From positions 310,001-374,000 of the forward strand of contig NZ_LFXL01000010.1 in assembly GCF_001270745.1 (NCBI RefSeq): a stretch of 64,000 nucleotides of DNA. The letters run 5' to 3'. The translations under genes and the position numbers were made by a program. The DNA comes from Jiangella muralis. Its GTDB lineage: Bacteria > Actinomycetota > Actinomycetes > Jiangellales > Jiangellaceae. A model generated the notes under the pieces. That model saw only the letters and a list, made by a program, of their open reading frames with translations. It was not told the origin of the DNA and did no database searches. Each line of letters begins with the position of its first letter. The stretch's first letter is position 1. This document shows positions 8,397 through 19,750 of the stretch, piece after piece.

Positions 8397-8409
8397 GCGT
8401 CAGTGATCG

Positions 8410-9141
8410 TTACTGCTTGACGAAGCGCTGCCGCATCGCCAGCAGACCGGCGACGACCAGCGCACCGGCTAGCGCCAGCAGCAGGGCCGGCGAACCACCG
8501 GTGTCGGGCAGGTCCTCACCCGGGGTCTCGGACGGCGACTCGCTCGGGGTCTCCGACGGCGACTCGCTCGGGGTCTCCGACGGCGACTCGCTCGGGGTCT
8601 CCGACGGCGACTCACTGGGGGTCTCCGACGGCGACTCGCTCGGCGTCTCCGAGGGAGTCTCCGACGGGGTCTCGCTCGGCGTCTCCGACGGCGTCGGCGT
8701 GGGCGTCTCGGTCGGCTGTTCGTTGAAGTGGACCTTGCAGATCGTGTAGTTGCTGATCTGCGCGGGGTTGCCTGACGCGTTCTCCGGCGCGTGCAGGTGG
8801 GTGAGGTCCGGGCCGAGGTAGACCGCGGTCTGCGGACCACCCTTGACCAGGACGGCGAGGTCGATGCCGCTGTTCTCACCCTCGGGGGTGAGGACGACGT
8901 CGAGCCACTGGTTGTCGTCGGACAGGGTCACGGTGAACCAGCCGTGCTCGATGATGTCCGGCACATCGGCACTCTCCTCCCAGATGACGTCGCCGTCGAC
9001 GATGCCCTCACAGGACTTGACGTTTCCGTCGAGGATCTGGTCGGGCTCGTTGTGGTCGGCGGCGGCGGGAAGGGTGCCGAGCAGTGCGGCACCGACGGTT
9101 ACGGCAGGCAAAACGGCAGCAAGGTACGCAAGACGGCGCAT
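8410..9141 (-). CDS. LPDTG cell-wall-anchored protein, paralogue 2
   Basis: A 243-residue sister of the preceding wall protein, with the same plan: signal peptide (1-25, ending LPAAADH), about 125 globular residues including VLVKGGPQTAVYLGPDLTHLH and two cysteines, a repeat stalk, LPDTG, membrane helix and basic tail (RQRFVKQ). The ATG at 9141 is preceded by GAGGGGCACC, the counterpart of paralogue 1's site; the in-frame ATG four codons earlier lacks this. The pair arose by tandem duplication, yet each has its own terminator and upstream region, so they may be expressed separately. Surface ligand unknown. Confidence 0.85.
   Translation of the reverse strand: MRRLAYLAAVLPAVTVGAALLGTLPAAADHNEPDQILDGNVKSCEGIVDGDVIWEESADVPDIIEHGWFTVTLSDDNQWLDVVLTPEGENSGIDLAVLVKGGPQTAVYLGPDLTHLHAPENASGNPAQISNYTICKVHFNEQPTETPTPTPSETPSETPSETPSETPSESPSETPSESPSETPSESPSETPSESPSETPSESPSETPGEDLPDTGGSPALLLALAGALVVAGLLAMRQRFVKQ
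8522..8694 (-). repeat. 24-bp tandem repeat encoding the stalk, paralogue 2
   Basis: About seven 24-bp units, several nearly identical, encode alternating ETPSESPS. The high DNA identity, greater than in paralogue 1, suggests recent expansion by slippage or unequal exchange. Confidence 0.85.
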
Positions 9142-9182
9142 GGTGCCCCTCAAGTATTAAAACCCTCTAATTCGACACAATC

Positions 9183-9206
9183 GGTCGGAGGGTATCTGAT
9201 CCGACC
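9183..9206 (-). terminator. Hairpin downstream of ppdK
   Basis: GGTCGGA (9183-9189) pairs with TCCGACC (9200-9206). It is 32 bases past the ppdK stop. The adjoining 9142-9182 is AT-rich and must hold the promoter of paralogue 2. Confidence 0.6.
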
Positions 9207-9237
9207 ACTTCGTCGCAATGTGCCCCGCGTGTCCGCT

Positions 9238-11940
<2,703 letters not shown>

Positions 11941-12131
11941 AGGCCGGCCCTCCGTGTCGCGTACGGCATCCACATGCGAAGTTGCGCGGAGCCTAACGAC
12001 GCGTGTCGAGCGGCCGCTTGGACCACTTCCGGACCAATCGAACGGAACGCGAGTGTGCCCGCGACCCGTACCTCCGTGACCGCGTCCGACCCCACAGCCA
12101 TGGTGGATGGCGCGTGACGCACGGCACACGT

Positions 12132-12157
12132 ACTGGTACGTACCTCTCCCTACCAGT
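12132..12157 (-). terminator. Hairpin between the small membrane gene and ppdK
   Basis: ACTGGTA (12132-12138) pairs with TACCAGT (12151-12157), 11 bases beyond the stop of the minus-strand gene ending at 12168. The remaining 11941-12131 is the ppdK upstream region, where no clear operator was seen. Confidence 0.55.
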
Positions 12158-12167
12158 GGGCGGTGGG

Positions 12168-12416
12168 TCAGCCGGGCGCTGACGACCCGCCGGGGAGGTC
12201 TTCGCCGATGGTGTCGCTGAGCTGGTCGACGTTGAAGACGAGCCAGACGAAGATGCCGGCCGCGAGTGCGGACACGATGATCGTGCCGAGCGAGAACTTC
12301 GAGTGCACGGCCCGGTAGATGACGAAGACGATGGCCACGGTGACGGCGACCGTGCGCAGCACCGCCTGCAGGTCGACGGCGGTCGTCGAGGCCCAGTCGA
12401 GGATCCCTGCCTGCAT
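12168..12416 (-). CDS. Small two-helix membrane protein
   Basis: An 82-residue protein of unknown function. Two hydrophobic helices (about residues 20-35 and 43-62) flank a short basic turn (YRAVHSKFSLG), and the tail is acidic and Gly/Pro-rich. The size and topology resemble pilin-like or channel subunits in actinobacterial conjugative elements, but no other transfer gene is present, so this is only a shape comparison. The ATG has GAAGG upstream. It is separated from the glycoamylase-like gene by a strong terminator, so it has its own promoter. Confidence 0.7.
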   Translation of the reverse strand: MQAGILDWASTTAVDLQAVLRTVAVTVAIVFVIYRAVHSKFSLGTIIVSALAAGIFVWLVFNVDQLSDTIGEDLPGGSSAPG

Positions 12417-12445
12417 GCCTTCGAGGATACGGACGAACCCGCTCC

Positions 12446-12500
12446 CCCGCCGCCCCTCGCCCAATTCGCGGGACGGCGCGAGGAGGCGAGGGGCGGCGGG
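12446..12500 (-). terminator. Strong terminator of the ThuA/glycoamylase operon
   Basis: A perfect 16-bp stem: cccgccgcccctcgcc (12446-12461) pairs with 12485-12500 around a 23-nt loop. It begins eight bases beyond the stop of the operon's last gene at 12509. Confidence 0.85.
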
Positions 12501-12508
12501 CCGGAAGG

Positions 12509-14023
12509 TCAGCGGAAGTTGGTGAACTCCTCCATCGCGATGACCGGCTTCACCCGCGACTGGAACAGCGGTGTGACGAAGGCGTCGCGCAGCAGGTCGT
12601 CGGCCAGGGCGTTGCCGATCGCGCCCATGATCATGCCCTGGTCGAGCGACAGGAAGTACTCGTCGACGGTGCCGCTGCCGACGTTGACGGCGTCGCGGAA
12701 GCCCCAGTCGGAGTAGATGTCGAAGTCGCGCTCCAGGTTGGCGAGGTTCTCCATCGTCTCCTCGGGGGCGTAGCGCAGCGCCAGGAAGGACGCGTGCGGC
12801 GTGACGACGCCGTTGGTGTAGTCCTCCGGCCCGGGCAGCGGCTGGGCCGGCTTGTCGCAGCCCTCCCAGCCGTAGTCCACCAGGGTGGCGTCGTTGTTGG
12901 ACGGGTAGCCGTTCGGGTCCATCCCGATCGCCTCGACGCCGTAGACGTTGTAGCCGCCCTTGGTGTTGTTCGACGGCGAGAAGCCCCAGTAGCCGTACTG
13001 CGCCTCGTCCAGGCCGTGCTCGATGTGCGCCTGGACGTAGTTCGGGTGGTTCACCGCCCAGCTGCGCCGACCCCAGCTCTCCTCGGGCACGAACAGCGTC
13101 GGCATCAGCGCCTCGAACATGCTGCCGCCCCAGGCCGGGACGATCTCCATGCCGCGGTACCGGTAGGCGCCCTCCCAGACGTCCTGGCCCAGGTAGCTGC
13201 GGTGTTCGCCGACGGACTGCTGCTCGGTCCAGTCCCAGTCGCAGGTGTTCGGGAAGCTGCGCCAGGTGCCGAAGTAGGCCTTGCGCGGGATCTCGCCCTT
13301 CGCGATGCCGATGTAGCTGGCGATCCGGCTCTCGCTGACGAGGGTGTCGTAGCAGCACGGCGCGGCGCCGGTGCTGGGCGCGTAGTGGAACAGGATGCGG
13401 TTGACCTCGGGCCGGTAGTAGAACCCGAAGTCCATGCTGTCGAACAGCTCGCCGGCCGGTTCCGCCAGCTCCGGGACGGCCTCGCGGACGACCTGCAGGC
13501 CGGTCGCCAGCCAGCCGTTGTCGACCGACGAGTAGTGCGGGACGACCGTGCTGCCGTCGTCCGGCCAGACGGTGATGACCTCGCCGGTGTGGTGGTCGTA
13601 CCAGTTGAAGAACTGGCCGCTCCCCTGGTCCCGTTCCAGCCCGGCGAGCGTCTCGAGCGTGACGGACAGCCGGTCGACCAGCTCGTCTCGGTCGATGATG
13701 TCCAGTTCCTCGGCGACGACGGCGCTCCACATGTAGGCGCCGATGTTCGTCGTCGACGTCTGGACGCTGGTCGTGCCGTCGGCCTTCAGCTTGTCCGCGG
13801 GCATCCCGCTGGCCTCGTCCGTCATCGCGACGAACGACGCCCAGGTGCCCTCGGCGTAGCGCTGCAGGGTGGCGCGGTCGGCCCGCGACAGGCCGTCGTC
13901 CGGCCGGTCCGCGACGCCGGCCGCCGGCGCGGGCGGCGCGGCCTGGGTGGGCAGCGCCAGGCCGGCCACCAGCACCGTCGCGGCGGTCGCGGCGACCGCC
14001 TTCATCCTCGGTCGTACCTGCAT
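12509..14023 (-). CDS. Secreted glycoamylase-like (GH144-type) glycoside hydrolase
   Basis: A 504-residue exported enzyme. The signal peptide spans residues 1-29 (ending TQAAPPAP). The body matches the bacterial glycoamylase-like fold of PF10091/GH144, whose characterised members include endo-beta-1,2-glucanases. Helix-barrel segments with aromatic and acidic residues are visible: TSTTNIGAYMWSAVVAEEL, GQFFNWYDHHTGE, SVDNGWLATGL, WGGSMFEALMPTLFVPEE and VTPHASFLALRYAPEE. The ATG at 14023 is preceded by AAAGGA. It lies 31 bases after the ThuA-containing gene, without a terminator between, so both form one transcript. The substrate could be a glucan or another plant or microbial sugar polymer. 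Confidence 0.82.
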   Translation of the reverse strand: MQVRPRMKAVAATAATVLVAGLALPTQAAPPAPAAGVADRPDDGLSRADRATLQRYAEGTWASFVAMTDEASGMPADKLKADGTTSVQTSTTNIGAYMWSAVVAEELDIIDRDELVDRLSVTLETLAGLERDQGSGQFFNWYDHHTGEVITVWPDDGSTVVPHYSSVDNGWLATGLQVVREAVPELAEPAGELFDSMDFGFYYRPEVNRILFHYAPSTGAAPCCYDTLVSESRIASYIGIAKGEIPRKAYFGTWRSFPNTCDWDWTEQQSVGEHRSYLGQDVWEGAYRYRGMEIVPAWGGSMFEALMPTLFVPEESWGRRSWAVNHPNYVQAHIEHGLDEAQYGYWGFSPSNNTKGGYNVYGVEAIGMDPNGYPSNNDATLVDYGWEGCDKPAQPLPGPEDYTNGVVTPHASFLALRYAPEETMENLANLERDFDIYSDWGFRDAVNVGSGTVDEYFLSLDQGMIMGAIGNALADDLLRDAFVTPLFQSRVKPVIAMEEFTNFR

Positions 14024-14054
14024 GGATGGTCCTTTCCGGGGTTGTCGGACGGGG

Positions 14055-17000
14055 TCAGCTGCGGGCGGCGGCGTCGACGATGGCGGCGCGCTCGGGACGG
14101 GTCAGCACGCCGTCGTGCACGAGGTGCTGGGTCACGCTGCGGACGTGCATGAGGAACCGGCCCTCGTTCGGCCACTCCTTCTCGTCCTCGATGAGGTCCT
14201 CGACGGTGCACCCGTCGGCGCGCTCGTAGTTGGTCACGCCGGAGTCGACGTCGCGGAGGACGACCGTCGGGCTCTCGTCGGAGTCGGGGCATGCGTCCGG
14301 CGGCTCGGACTCCAGCACGTGGAAGTAGTCGAACCCGACGGTGGTGGCCTGCGTCTGTTCCTGGCCGAACGCGTACAGCCCGACGTCGGCCGTGGCCAGC
14401 TGGTCGTTCTCGATGACGCCGACCTGCTCGAAGGTGACGCCGTCGGCGCTGTAGTACCCGGTGTACGTCGAGCCGGACTTCTCCAGCCGCAGCCACCACG
14501 TCGTCACGCCGTCGGGCAGGGTGACCTCGGGGAACGCGGGCTGGAAGATGTCGCCGATCTCGTGCCGCATCTCGATCTTGCGCTCGCACGGCTGCCCGAC
14601 CGGCGAGGTGCCGACGTAGTCGAGCTTGAGGAAGGTCTGGTCGCTCTCGTAGACCAGCAGGCCGCCCTGCTGCCAGCGTTCGCAGACGTCGCCGGACACC
14701 CGGGTCTCGACCACCCAGTCGCCCTCGGGCATGGACTGCAGCATCAGGTTCGGCGCGTTGTTGTGCTGGTCGAACAGGTTGGTCGGGGTGGTGTCGATCT
14801 TCAGCTGGCCGCCCTCGACGCGGAACCGGTTGAGGTCCGGCCGGACCACCTGGTCCCAGCGGCAGCCGTCCAGCCGGTCGCCGTCGAACTCGTCGTCCGG
14901 CGCCGGGTCGCTGCCCGGGTCGGCGCACTCGATCGGCGGCGACGCCTGCGGCACGGCCTCGACGCGGACGGAGTCGTGCGCCGCCGATCCCGCGGCGTCG
15001 GTGACGGTCACCGTCGGCCGGTAGACGCCGGACAGTTCGTACGTGTGCGTGACCTGCGCACCCGTGGCCGTCGTGCCGTCGCCGAGGTCCCAGGTGTAGG
15101 TGAGGTCCTGGCCCTCCGGGTCGCCGGCCTCGACGCTCAGCGTCACCTCGTACGGCAGCTCACCGGACGGCGGCGTCGCCTCGACCGACCAGATCTCCGG
15201 CCGCGCGTCGACGGACACGCCCTTGCCGCGGAACTTCAGGTAGTTGAGGTTGAACAGGCCGGTCGACCCGGGCTCGTGGCGGAACACGAAGAACAGTTCG
15301 TGGGTGCCGCCGGGATCCTCGACCGGGACGGTGACGTCGGTCCACGACTGCCAGCCGCCGGTGGGCGGGATGTGGCCGCTGTCGCCGACCAGCGGGCCGT
15401 CGGGCGCGCCGGAGCGGATCTCGATGCGTCCGCCGCTGCCGCCGGACGCGATCCGGTAGGTGATCGCGTCGATGCCGGCGAGGTTCATCGGGTCGTACGA
15501 GATGTAGTCGCCGTCGTCGATGAAGCCGATGTTCTGCCGGCCGCCGCGCGGGTCGCTGGTGGCCTCCAGCTGGATGCCGCTCATCGTCTGGAAGTGCTCG
15601 GCCTCCTTCAGCTTCGGCTGCAGGACGTGCAGGTCGCGGCCGGTCAGCGCGCCCACGCCGGCGCCGCCCTGGTCGGTGTAGCGGGCCTCGAGCACCCAGA
15701 ACAGGTCCTCACCGGCCGGGTGACCGGAGTCGGTGCTGGTGGCGACGGTGCCCTCGCAGCCGGGCAGCACCTCGACGGGGTGCGCGTGGCCGGCGTGCCC
15801 GAAGAGCACCTGCAGGTCGACGCCGTCGCACGCGATGCTGCCGTCGCCGGTCGCGCCGTCCTCGGCGTCGGTGACGTCGATGCCGTAGGCGATGTCGTCG
15901 CCGAAGTCGAAGAAGCCGCCCTCGACCGGCGGGTCGAGCGTCACCTCCGGCGCGGTGTTGCCGGCGGTGATCTGGACGGTCTGCGAGCGGGTCGCGCCGT
16001 CCTCCGCCGTCACCGTCAGCCGGGCGGAGTACTGCCCGGCGACGGTGTACGTGTGCGCCGGGTTCGGGTCGGTCGACTCCGCCCCGTCGCCGAACGCCCA
16101 GTGGTACGTGACCGGCAGGCCGCTCGGGTGGCCGGAGCCGTCGCTGCTGAACTGGACGGCCAGCGGCAGCGCGCCGGACGTCGGGTCGGCGGCCGCCTGC
16201 GCGACCGGCCGGGTGCCCTCGCCGGTGTACTCGATGCGGTAGATGCCGGAGTCGGCGTTGTTGCCGCCGAACCCCGTCCCCCACTCGATCAGGTACAGCG
16301 CGCCGTCCGGCCCGAACGTCATGTCCATCGGGCGCAGGAAGTCCATGCTGGTGAGCAGCGGATTCACGTCGTGGACGGCGTCGCCGTCGAGGCGGAACTC
16401 CCAGACGTCGTTGTCGAACGGCCGCAGGTAGCCGTCCTCGGTGTTCGTCCACTCGTAGAACAGCGCGGCGCCGTCGTAGTAGGCCGGCCACTTGACGTCG
16501 GACTCCAGCGCCTCGTCGTAGCGGTAGACCGGGCCGGCCATCGCGCCGCCGCCGGTCCCCATCTCGGGCGTGTTGGTGCCGGTCTCGGAGCGGCCGTAGT
16601 AGACGTCGGGCGCCGTGACCGGCGGGAGCTGGGTCAGGCCGGTGTTGTTCGGCGAGTCGTTGACCGGGTTCGCGCAGTCGAACGCCGGGCCGGCGGTCTG
16701 GCTCGCGAAGTCCCAGTCGCGGAACGGGCCGGCGCCGTGGCAGTACGGCCAGCCGTAGTTGCCGGCGGCGGTGATGCGGTTCCACTCGACCTGGCCCTCG
16801 GTGCCCCGGTCCGGGTTCGCCTGCGGGGCGTCCGGGCCGTAGTCGCCGACCAGCAGCGCCCCGGTCTCGCCGTCGACCTCGATGCGGAACGGGTTGCGGA
16901 AGCCCATCGCGTAGATCTCGGGCCGGGTCTGCGCCGTGCCGGACGGGAACAGGTTGCCGTCGGGGACGGTGAACGTGCCGTCGGGCTCAGGGTGGATGCG

Positions 17001-18347
17001 CAGCACCTTGCCGCGCAGGTCGTTGGTGTTCCCGGAGCTGCGCTGGGCGTCGAACGAGGCGCGGCCGGACCGCTCGTCGATCGGCGCGTACCCGTCGGAC
17101 TCGAACGGGTTGGTGTCGTCGCCGGTGGCGAGGTAGAGGTTCCCGGCGACGTCGAAGCTCAGGCTGCCACCGGCGTGGCCGGACACCGCGCGGTCGACCG
17201 GGACCTCCAGCAGTTGCACCTCGCTGGCGAGATCGAGCATGGTGCCGGTCAGTGTGAACCGCGACAGCCGCTGCTCGGCCTCCGTGCCGTCCGGCGAGTA
17301 GTAGAGGTAGATCCAGCCGTTCTCGACGAAGCCGGGGTCGAGCGCGATGCCGAGCAGGCCGTCCTCGCGCTGCGTGTACACGTCCAGCGTGCCGATGACG
17401 GTGGTCTGGCTGCTGGCGGGGTCGATCATGCGGACCTCGCCGGCCCGCTCGACGTAGAACACCCGCCCGTCCGCGGCGACGTCCAGCTCCATCGGGTTCG
17501 CGGTGCCGGTGTCGAGCGGGACCTTGTCGAACGTGTCCCAGACGGTGCCGCCGCAGTCGGCCGCCGTCGCTCCGGCCGCGGTCTCGATGCCGCCGAGCAG
17601 GTGCTGCAGGAACTCCGGCTCGGAGTAGCTCTCCGTGGTGTGGCCGCCGGCGGTATACCAGGACCGGCCGCCGTCGTAGGTCTGGCACCAGGCGATCGGG
17701 TGGTCCAGGCCCATCGGGTTCGCCTCGGGGTCGTACGTGCTCTCGTCCAGGCTGGCCAGCACGTGCACGCTGCCGCGCGGGTTGGTGCGGAAGCTGTACC
17801 ACTCGTCGAAGCGCTGCCAGTCGGCCGGGAGATGCTGGGTCGACGGGTGCGTGCGGTCGGCGACCTTCACGGTGGCGTCCTGGTTGCGCGGGTGCCCCTG
17901 GAAGTAGGCGCCGACCAGCTCGCCGTACCACGGCCAGTCGTACTCGGTGTCGGACGCGGCGTGCACGCCCGCGTACCCGCCGCCGGCCTGGATGTACCGC
18001 TCGAACGCCGCCTGCTGCTCGTCGTTCAGGACGTCGCCGGTCGTCGACAGCCACACGACCGCGTCGTACTGCGCCAGGTTCTCGTCGGTGAACGCGGCGG
18101 CGTCCTCGGTGGCCGTGACGGTGAACTCGTGCTCGGCGGCCAGCTGCTGGATCGCGGCGATGCCGGCCGGGATGGAGTCGTGCCGGAACGCGGCGGTCTT
18201 GGAGAAGACCAGGATCGAGTAGCCGCCGTGGCCCGGGTGGGCGGCGGCCGTCTGGACTCCGGCCGCCGCCAGCAGGCCCGCGATCAGGGCGACGACGGCG
18301 ACGAGCACGGCCGATCTGCGTCGGCGGCGCGGTCCGGGCTGAGCCAT
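14055..18347 (-). CDS. Giant secreted ThuA / sugar-dehydrogenase / PKD / CBM protein
   Basis: A 1,430-residue modular exported protein. In order: signal peptide (1-36); ThuA-like glutamine-amidotransferase-fold domain (about 43-255, ILVFSKTAAFRHDSI, GGGYAGVHAASD); a PQQ-type glucose/sorbosone dehydrogenase beta-propeller (about 268-720, GLLGIALDPGF, GFRNPFRIEVD, YGWPYCHG); PKD domain (WAFGDG); CBM6-like domain (EAEHFQ...DGDYISYDPMNL); second PKD (WDLGDGTTATG); and a beta-sandwich DUF1349/GH43-accessory-like domain with two Cys pairs (DEFDGDRLDGCRW). Start has GAGAGGA upstream. ThuA-GSDH-PKD fusions are typical of actinobacterial sugar-oxidation loci. It probably binds and oxidises saccharides outside the cell. 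No wall anchor is visible. Confidence 0.88.
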   Translation of the reverse strand: MAQPGPRRRRRSAVLVAVVALIAGLLAAAGVQTAAAHPGHGGYSILVFSKTAAFRHDSIPAGIAAIQQLAAEHEFTVTATEDAAAFTDENLAQYDAVVWLSTTGDVLNDEQQAAFERYIQAGGGYAGVHAASDTEYDWPWYGELVGAYFQGHPRNQDATVKVADRTHPSTQHLPADWQRFDEWYSFRTNPRGSVHVLASLDESTYDPEANPMGLDHPIAWCQTYDGGRSWYTAGGHTTESYSEPEFLQHLLGGIETAAGATAADCGGTVWDTFDKVPLDTGTANPMELDVAADGRVFYVERAGEVRMIDPASSQTTVIGTLDVYTQREDGLLGIALDPGFVENGWIYLYYSPDGTEAEQRLSRFTLTGTMLDLASEVQLLEVPVDRAVSGHAGGSLSFDVAGNLYLATGDDTNPFESDGYAPIDERSGRASFDAQRSSGNTNDLRGKVLRIHPEPDGTFTVPDGNLFPSGTAQTRPEIYAMGFRNPFRIEVDGETGALLVGDYGPDAPQANPDRGTEGQVEWNRITAAGNYGWPYCHGAGPFRDWDFASQTAGPAFDCANPVNDSPNNTGLTQLPPVTAPDVYYGRSETGTNTPEMGTGGGAMAGPVYRYDEALESDVKWPAYYDGAALFYEWTNTEDGYLRPFDNDVWEFRLDGDAVHDVNPLLTSMDFLRPMDMTFGPDGALYLIEWGTGFGGNNADSGIYRIEYTGEGTRPVAQAAADPTSGALPLAVQFSSDGSGHPSGLPVTYHWAFGDGAESTDPNPAHTYTVAGQYSARLTVTAEDGATRSQTVQITAGNTAPEVTLDPPVEGGFFDFGDDIAYGIDVTDAEDGATGDGSIACDGVDLQVLFGHAGHAHPVEVLPGCEGTVATSTDSGHPAGEDLFWVLEARYTDQGGAGVGALTGRDLHVLQPKLKEAEHFQTMSGIQLEATSDPRGGRQNIGFIDDGDYISYDPMNLAGIDAITYRIASGGSGGRIEIRSGAPDGPLVGDSGHIPPTGGWQSWTDVTVPVEDPGGTHELFFVFRHEPGSTGLFNLNYLKFRGKGVSVDARPEIWSVEATPPSGELPYEVTLSVEAGDPEGQDLTYTWDLGDGTTATGAQVTHTYELSGVYRPTVTVTDAAGSAAHDSVRVEAVPQASPPIECADPGSDPAPDDEFDGDRLDGCRWDQVVRPDLNRFRVEGGQLKIDTTPTNLFDQHNNAPNLMLQSMPEGDWVVETRVSGDVCERWQQGGLLVYESDQTFLKLDYVGTSPVGQPCERKIEMRHEIGDIFQPAFPEVTLPDGVTTWWLRLEKSGSTYTGYYSADGVTFEQVGVIENDQLATADVGLYAFGQEQTQATTVGFDYFHVLESEPPDACPDSDESPTVVLRDVDSGVTNYERADGCTVEDLIEDEKEWPNEGRFLMHVRSVTQHLVHDGVLTRPERAAIVDAAARS

Positions 18348-18436
18348 GAGCGGTTCCTCTCCATAGAGTCCCCCTGTGCCACTACCCCCGTGCCATGCCC
18401 GGCCCAGCGTCGAATTCGTGTGCCCGCCAGCCGAAT

Positions 18437-18461
18437 GTAACCGGTATCAGTAACCGGTTAC
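18437..18461 (-). promoter_or_regulatory. LacI-family-type operator, two half-overlapping palindromes
   Basis: The perfect palindrome GTAACCGGTTAC (18450-18461) is preceded by the near copy GTAACCGGTATC (18437-18448). Sites of this form, with central CCGG in an AT-flanked palindrome, are typical of LacI-family sugar repressors. They lie about 90-110 bases upstream of the ThuA gene and should control the two-gene operon. The regulator gene is not in the window. Confidence 0.7.
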
Positions 18462-18533
18462 GGAGAGAGATTTCCGTACCAAATGTCCGGTGTCAAGAGG
18501 TTGGCCGGCTGACGGCGCGTTCGCCGCCGCGGT

Positions 18534-18589
18534 CCATGATCATCCGCGTTTCGTGGCGTGATAGCAGCACAAAAGGTTGATGATCATGG
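18534..18589. repeat. Palindromic element with CCATGATCATC ends
   Basis: CCATGATCATC (18534-18544) pairs with GATGATCATGG (18579-18589) around a 34-nt loop. It is just past the dusB stop and may terminate dusB. The ends, including the next bases, match the stem of the element at 60815-60870, suggesting a dispersed family. Confidence 0.65.
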
Positions 18590-18604
18590 CGACCGGGGCA
18601 GCGG

Positions 18605-19750
18605 TCAACCGCCGGAGATGTCGAGCTCGGCGTCGGCGAGATCGCCGGTGACGCCGTCGGGGTCGTCGAGCCAGCCGGCCGGCAGCGCGACCTTGCGCGG
18701 GCTGCCCTGCCGCCCGCGCGGCTGGCCCAGCTCGGCCTCCGGGTACGGCTGGGACGGGTCCAGCTCGGCCAGCAGCGCGTCGAGGTCGGCCAGCGTCGAC
18801 ACCATGCCCAACGACGCGCGCACCTGCTGACCGGCGACGAAGCCCTTGAGGTACCAGGCCATGTGCTTGCGCATGTCGCGCAGGCCGCGGTCCTCGCCCA
18901 TGAGCTCGGCCAGCAGTTCGGCGTGCCGGCGCATCATCGCGGTCACCTCACCCAGCGTCGGCAGGGCGGGCACCGGCGCACCCGACAATGCCGCGGCGAG
19001 GTCGCGGAACAGCCACGGCCGGCCGAGGCAGCCGCGGCCGACGACGACGCCGTCGGCGCCGGTGGCGTCGAGCATGCGGACGGCGTCGGCGGCCTCCCAG
19101 ATGTCGCCGTTGCCGAGCACCGGAATGCCGACGTGCTCCTTGAGCGAAGCGATGGACGACCAGTCCGCCGTCCCGGAGTAGTGCTGGACGGCGGTGCGCC
19201 CGTGCAGCGCGATGGCGGCCGCGCCCGCGTCCTCGGCGATGCGGCCGGCGTCGAGGTAGGTGAGGTGGTCGTCGTCGATGCCCTTGCGCGTCTTCATGGT
19301 GACGGGGATGCCGTACGGCGCCGCGGCGGCGACGGCGGAGCGCAGGATCGCCTCGAGCAGCCCGCGCTTGTACGGCAGCGCCGCCCCGCCGCCCTTGCGC
19401 GTCACCTTGGGCACCGGGCAGCCGAAGTTGAGGTCGACGTGGGCGACGCCGAAGTCGCCGGCCAGCACCTTCACGGCCTCGCCGACGTAGTACGGGTCGA
19501 CGCCGTAGAGCTGCACCGAGCGGACGTCCTCGACGTCGGCGAAGACCAGCATGTTCAGCGTCTTCTCGTCGCGTTCGACGACGCCGCGGGAGGTGATCAT
19601 CTCGCACACGTACAGCCCGGCGCCCTGCTCGGCGCAGAGCCGGCGGAACGCGGCGTTCGTGACGCCGGCCATCGGCGCGAGCACGACCGGCGGGCCGACC
19701 CGCAGCGATCCCAGCCGCAGCGGGGCGACGGACGGCACGGTGGTCAGCAC
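18605..19750 (-). CDS. dusB: tRNA-dihydrouridine synthase
   Basis: A 381-residue flavoenzyme that reduces specific uridines in tRNA to dihydrouridine. The FMN-barrel signatures are [16 protein letters not shown] near the N-terminus, [17 protein letters not shown] with the catalytic Cys, MKTRKG, ALHGRT and GNGDIW. The C-terminal helical domain contains [12 protein letters not shown]. The GTG start at 19750 overlaps the end of glyS (TGC TGA within the same bases), so translation is probably coupled. The tail after about residue 340 is longer and Gly/Pro-rich compared with the E. coli protein. Confidence 0.95.
   Translation of the reverse strand: MLTTVPSVAPLRLGSLRVGPPVVLAPMAGVTNAAFRRLCAEQGAGLYVCEMITSRGVVERDEKTLNMLVFADVEDVRSVQLYGVDPYYVGEAVKVLAGDFGVAHVDLNFGCPVPKVTRKGGGAALPYKRGLLEAILRSAVAAAAPYGIPVTMKTRKGIDDDHLTYLDAGRIAEDAGAAAIALHGRTAVQHYSGTADWSSIASLKEHVGIPVLGNGDIWEAADAVRMLDATGADGVVVGRGCLGRPWLFRDLAAALSGAPVPALPTLGEVTAMMRRHAELLAELMGEDRGLRDMRKHMAWYLKGFVAGQQVRASLGMVSTLADLDALLAELDPSQPYPEAELGQPRGRQGSPRKVALPAGWLDDPDGVTGDLADAELDISGG

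Noticed and set aside
7630-8694. CRISPR-like tandem repeats
   Set aside because: The 12/24-bp units keep reading frame and encode Pro/Ser/Thr/Glu stalks of wall proteins; there are no unique spacers.
13869-18440. 1,523-codon plus-strand ORF opposite the ThuA protein
   Set aside because: Its translation is an Arg/Val/Gly-rich artefact without domains, while the minus strand holds a clear modular protein.
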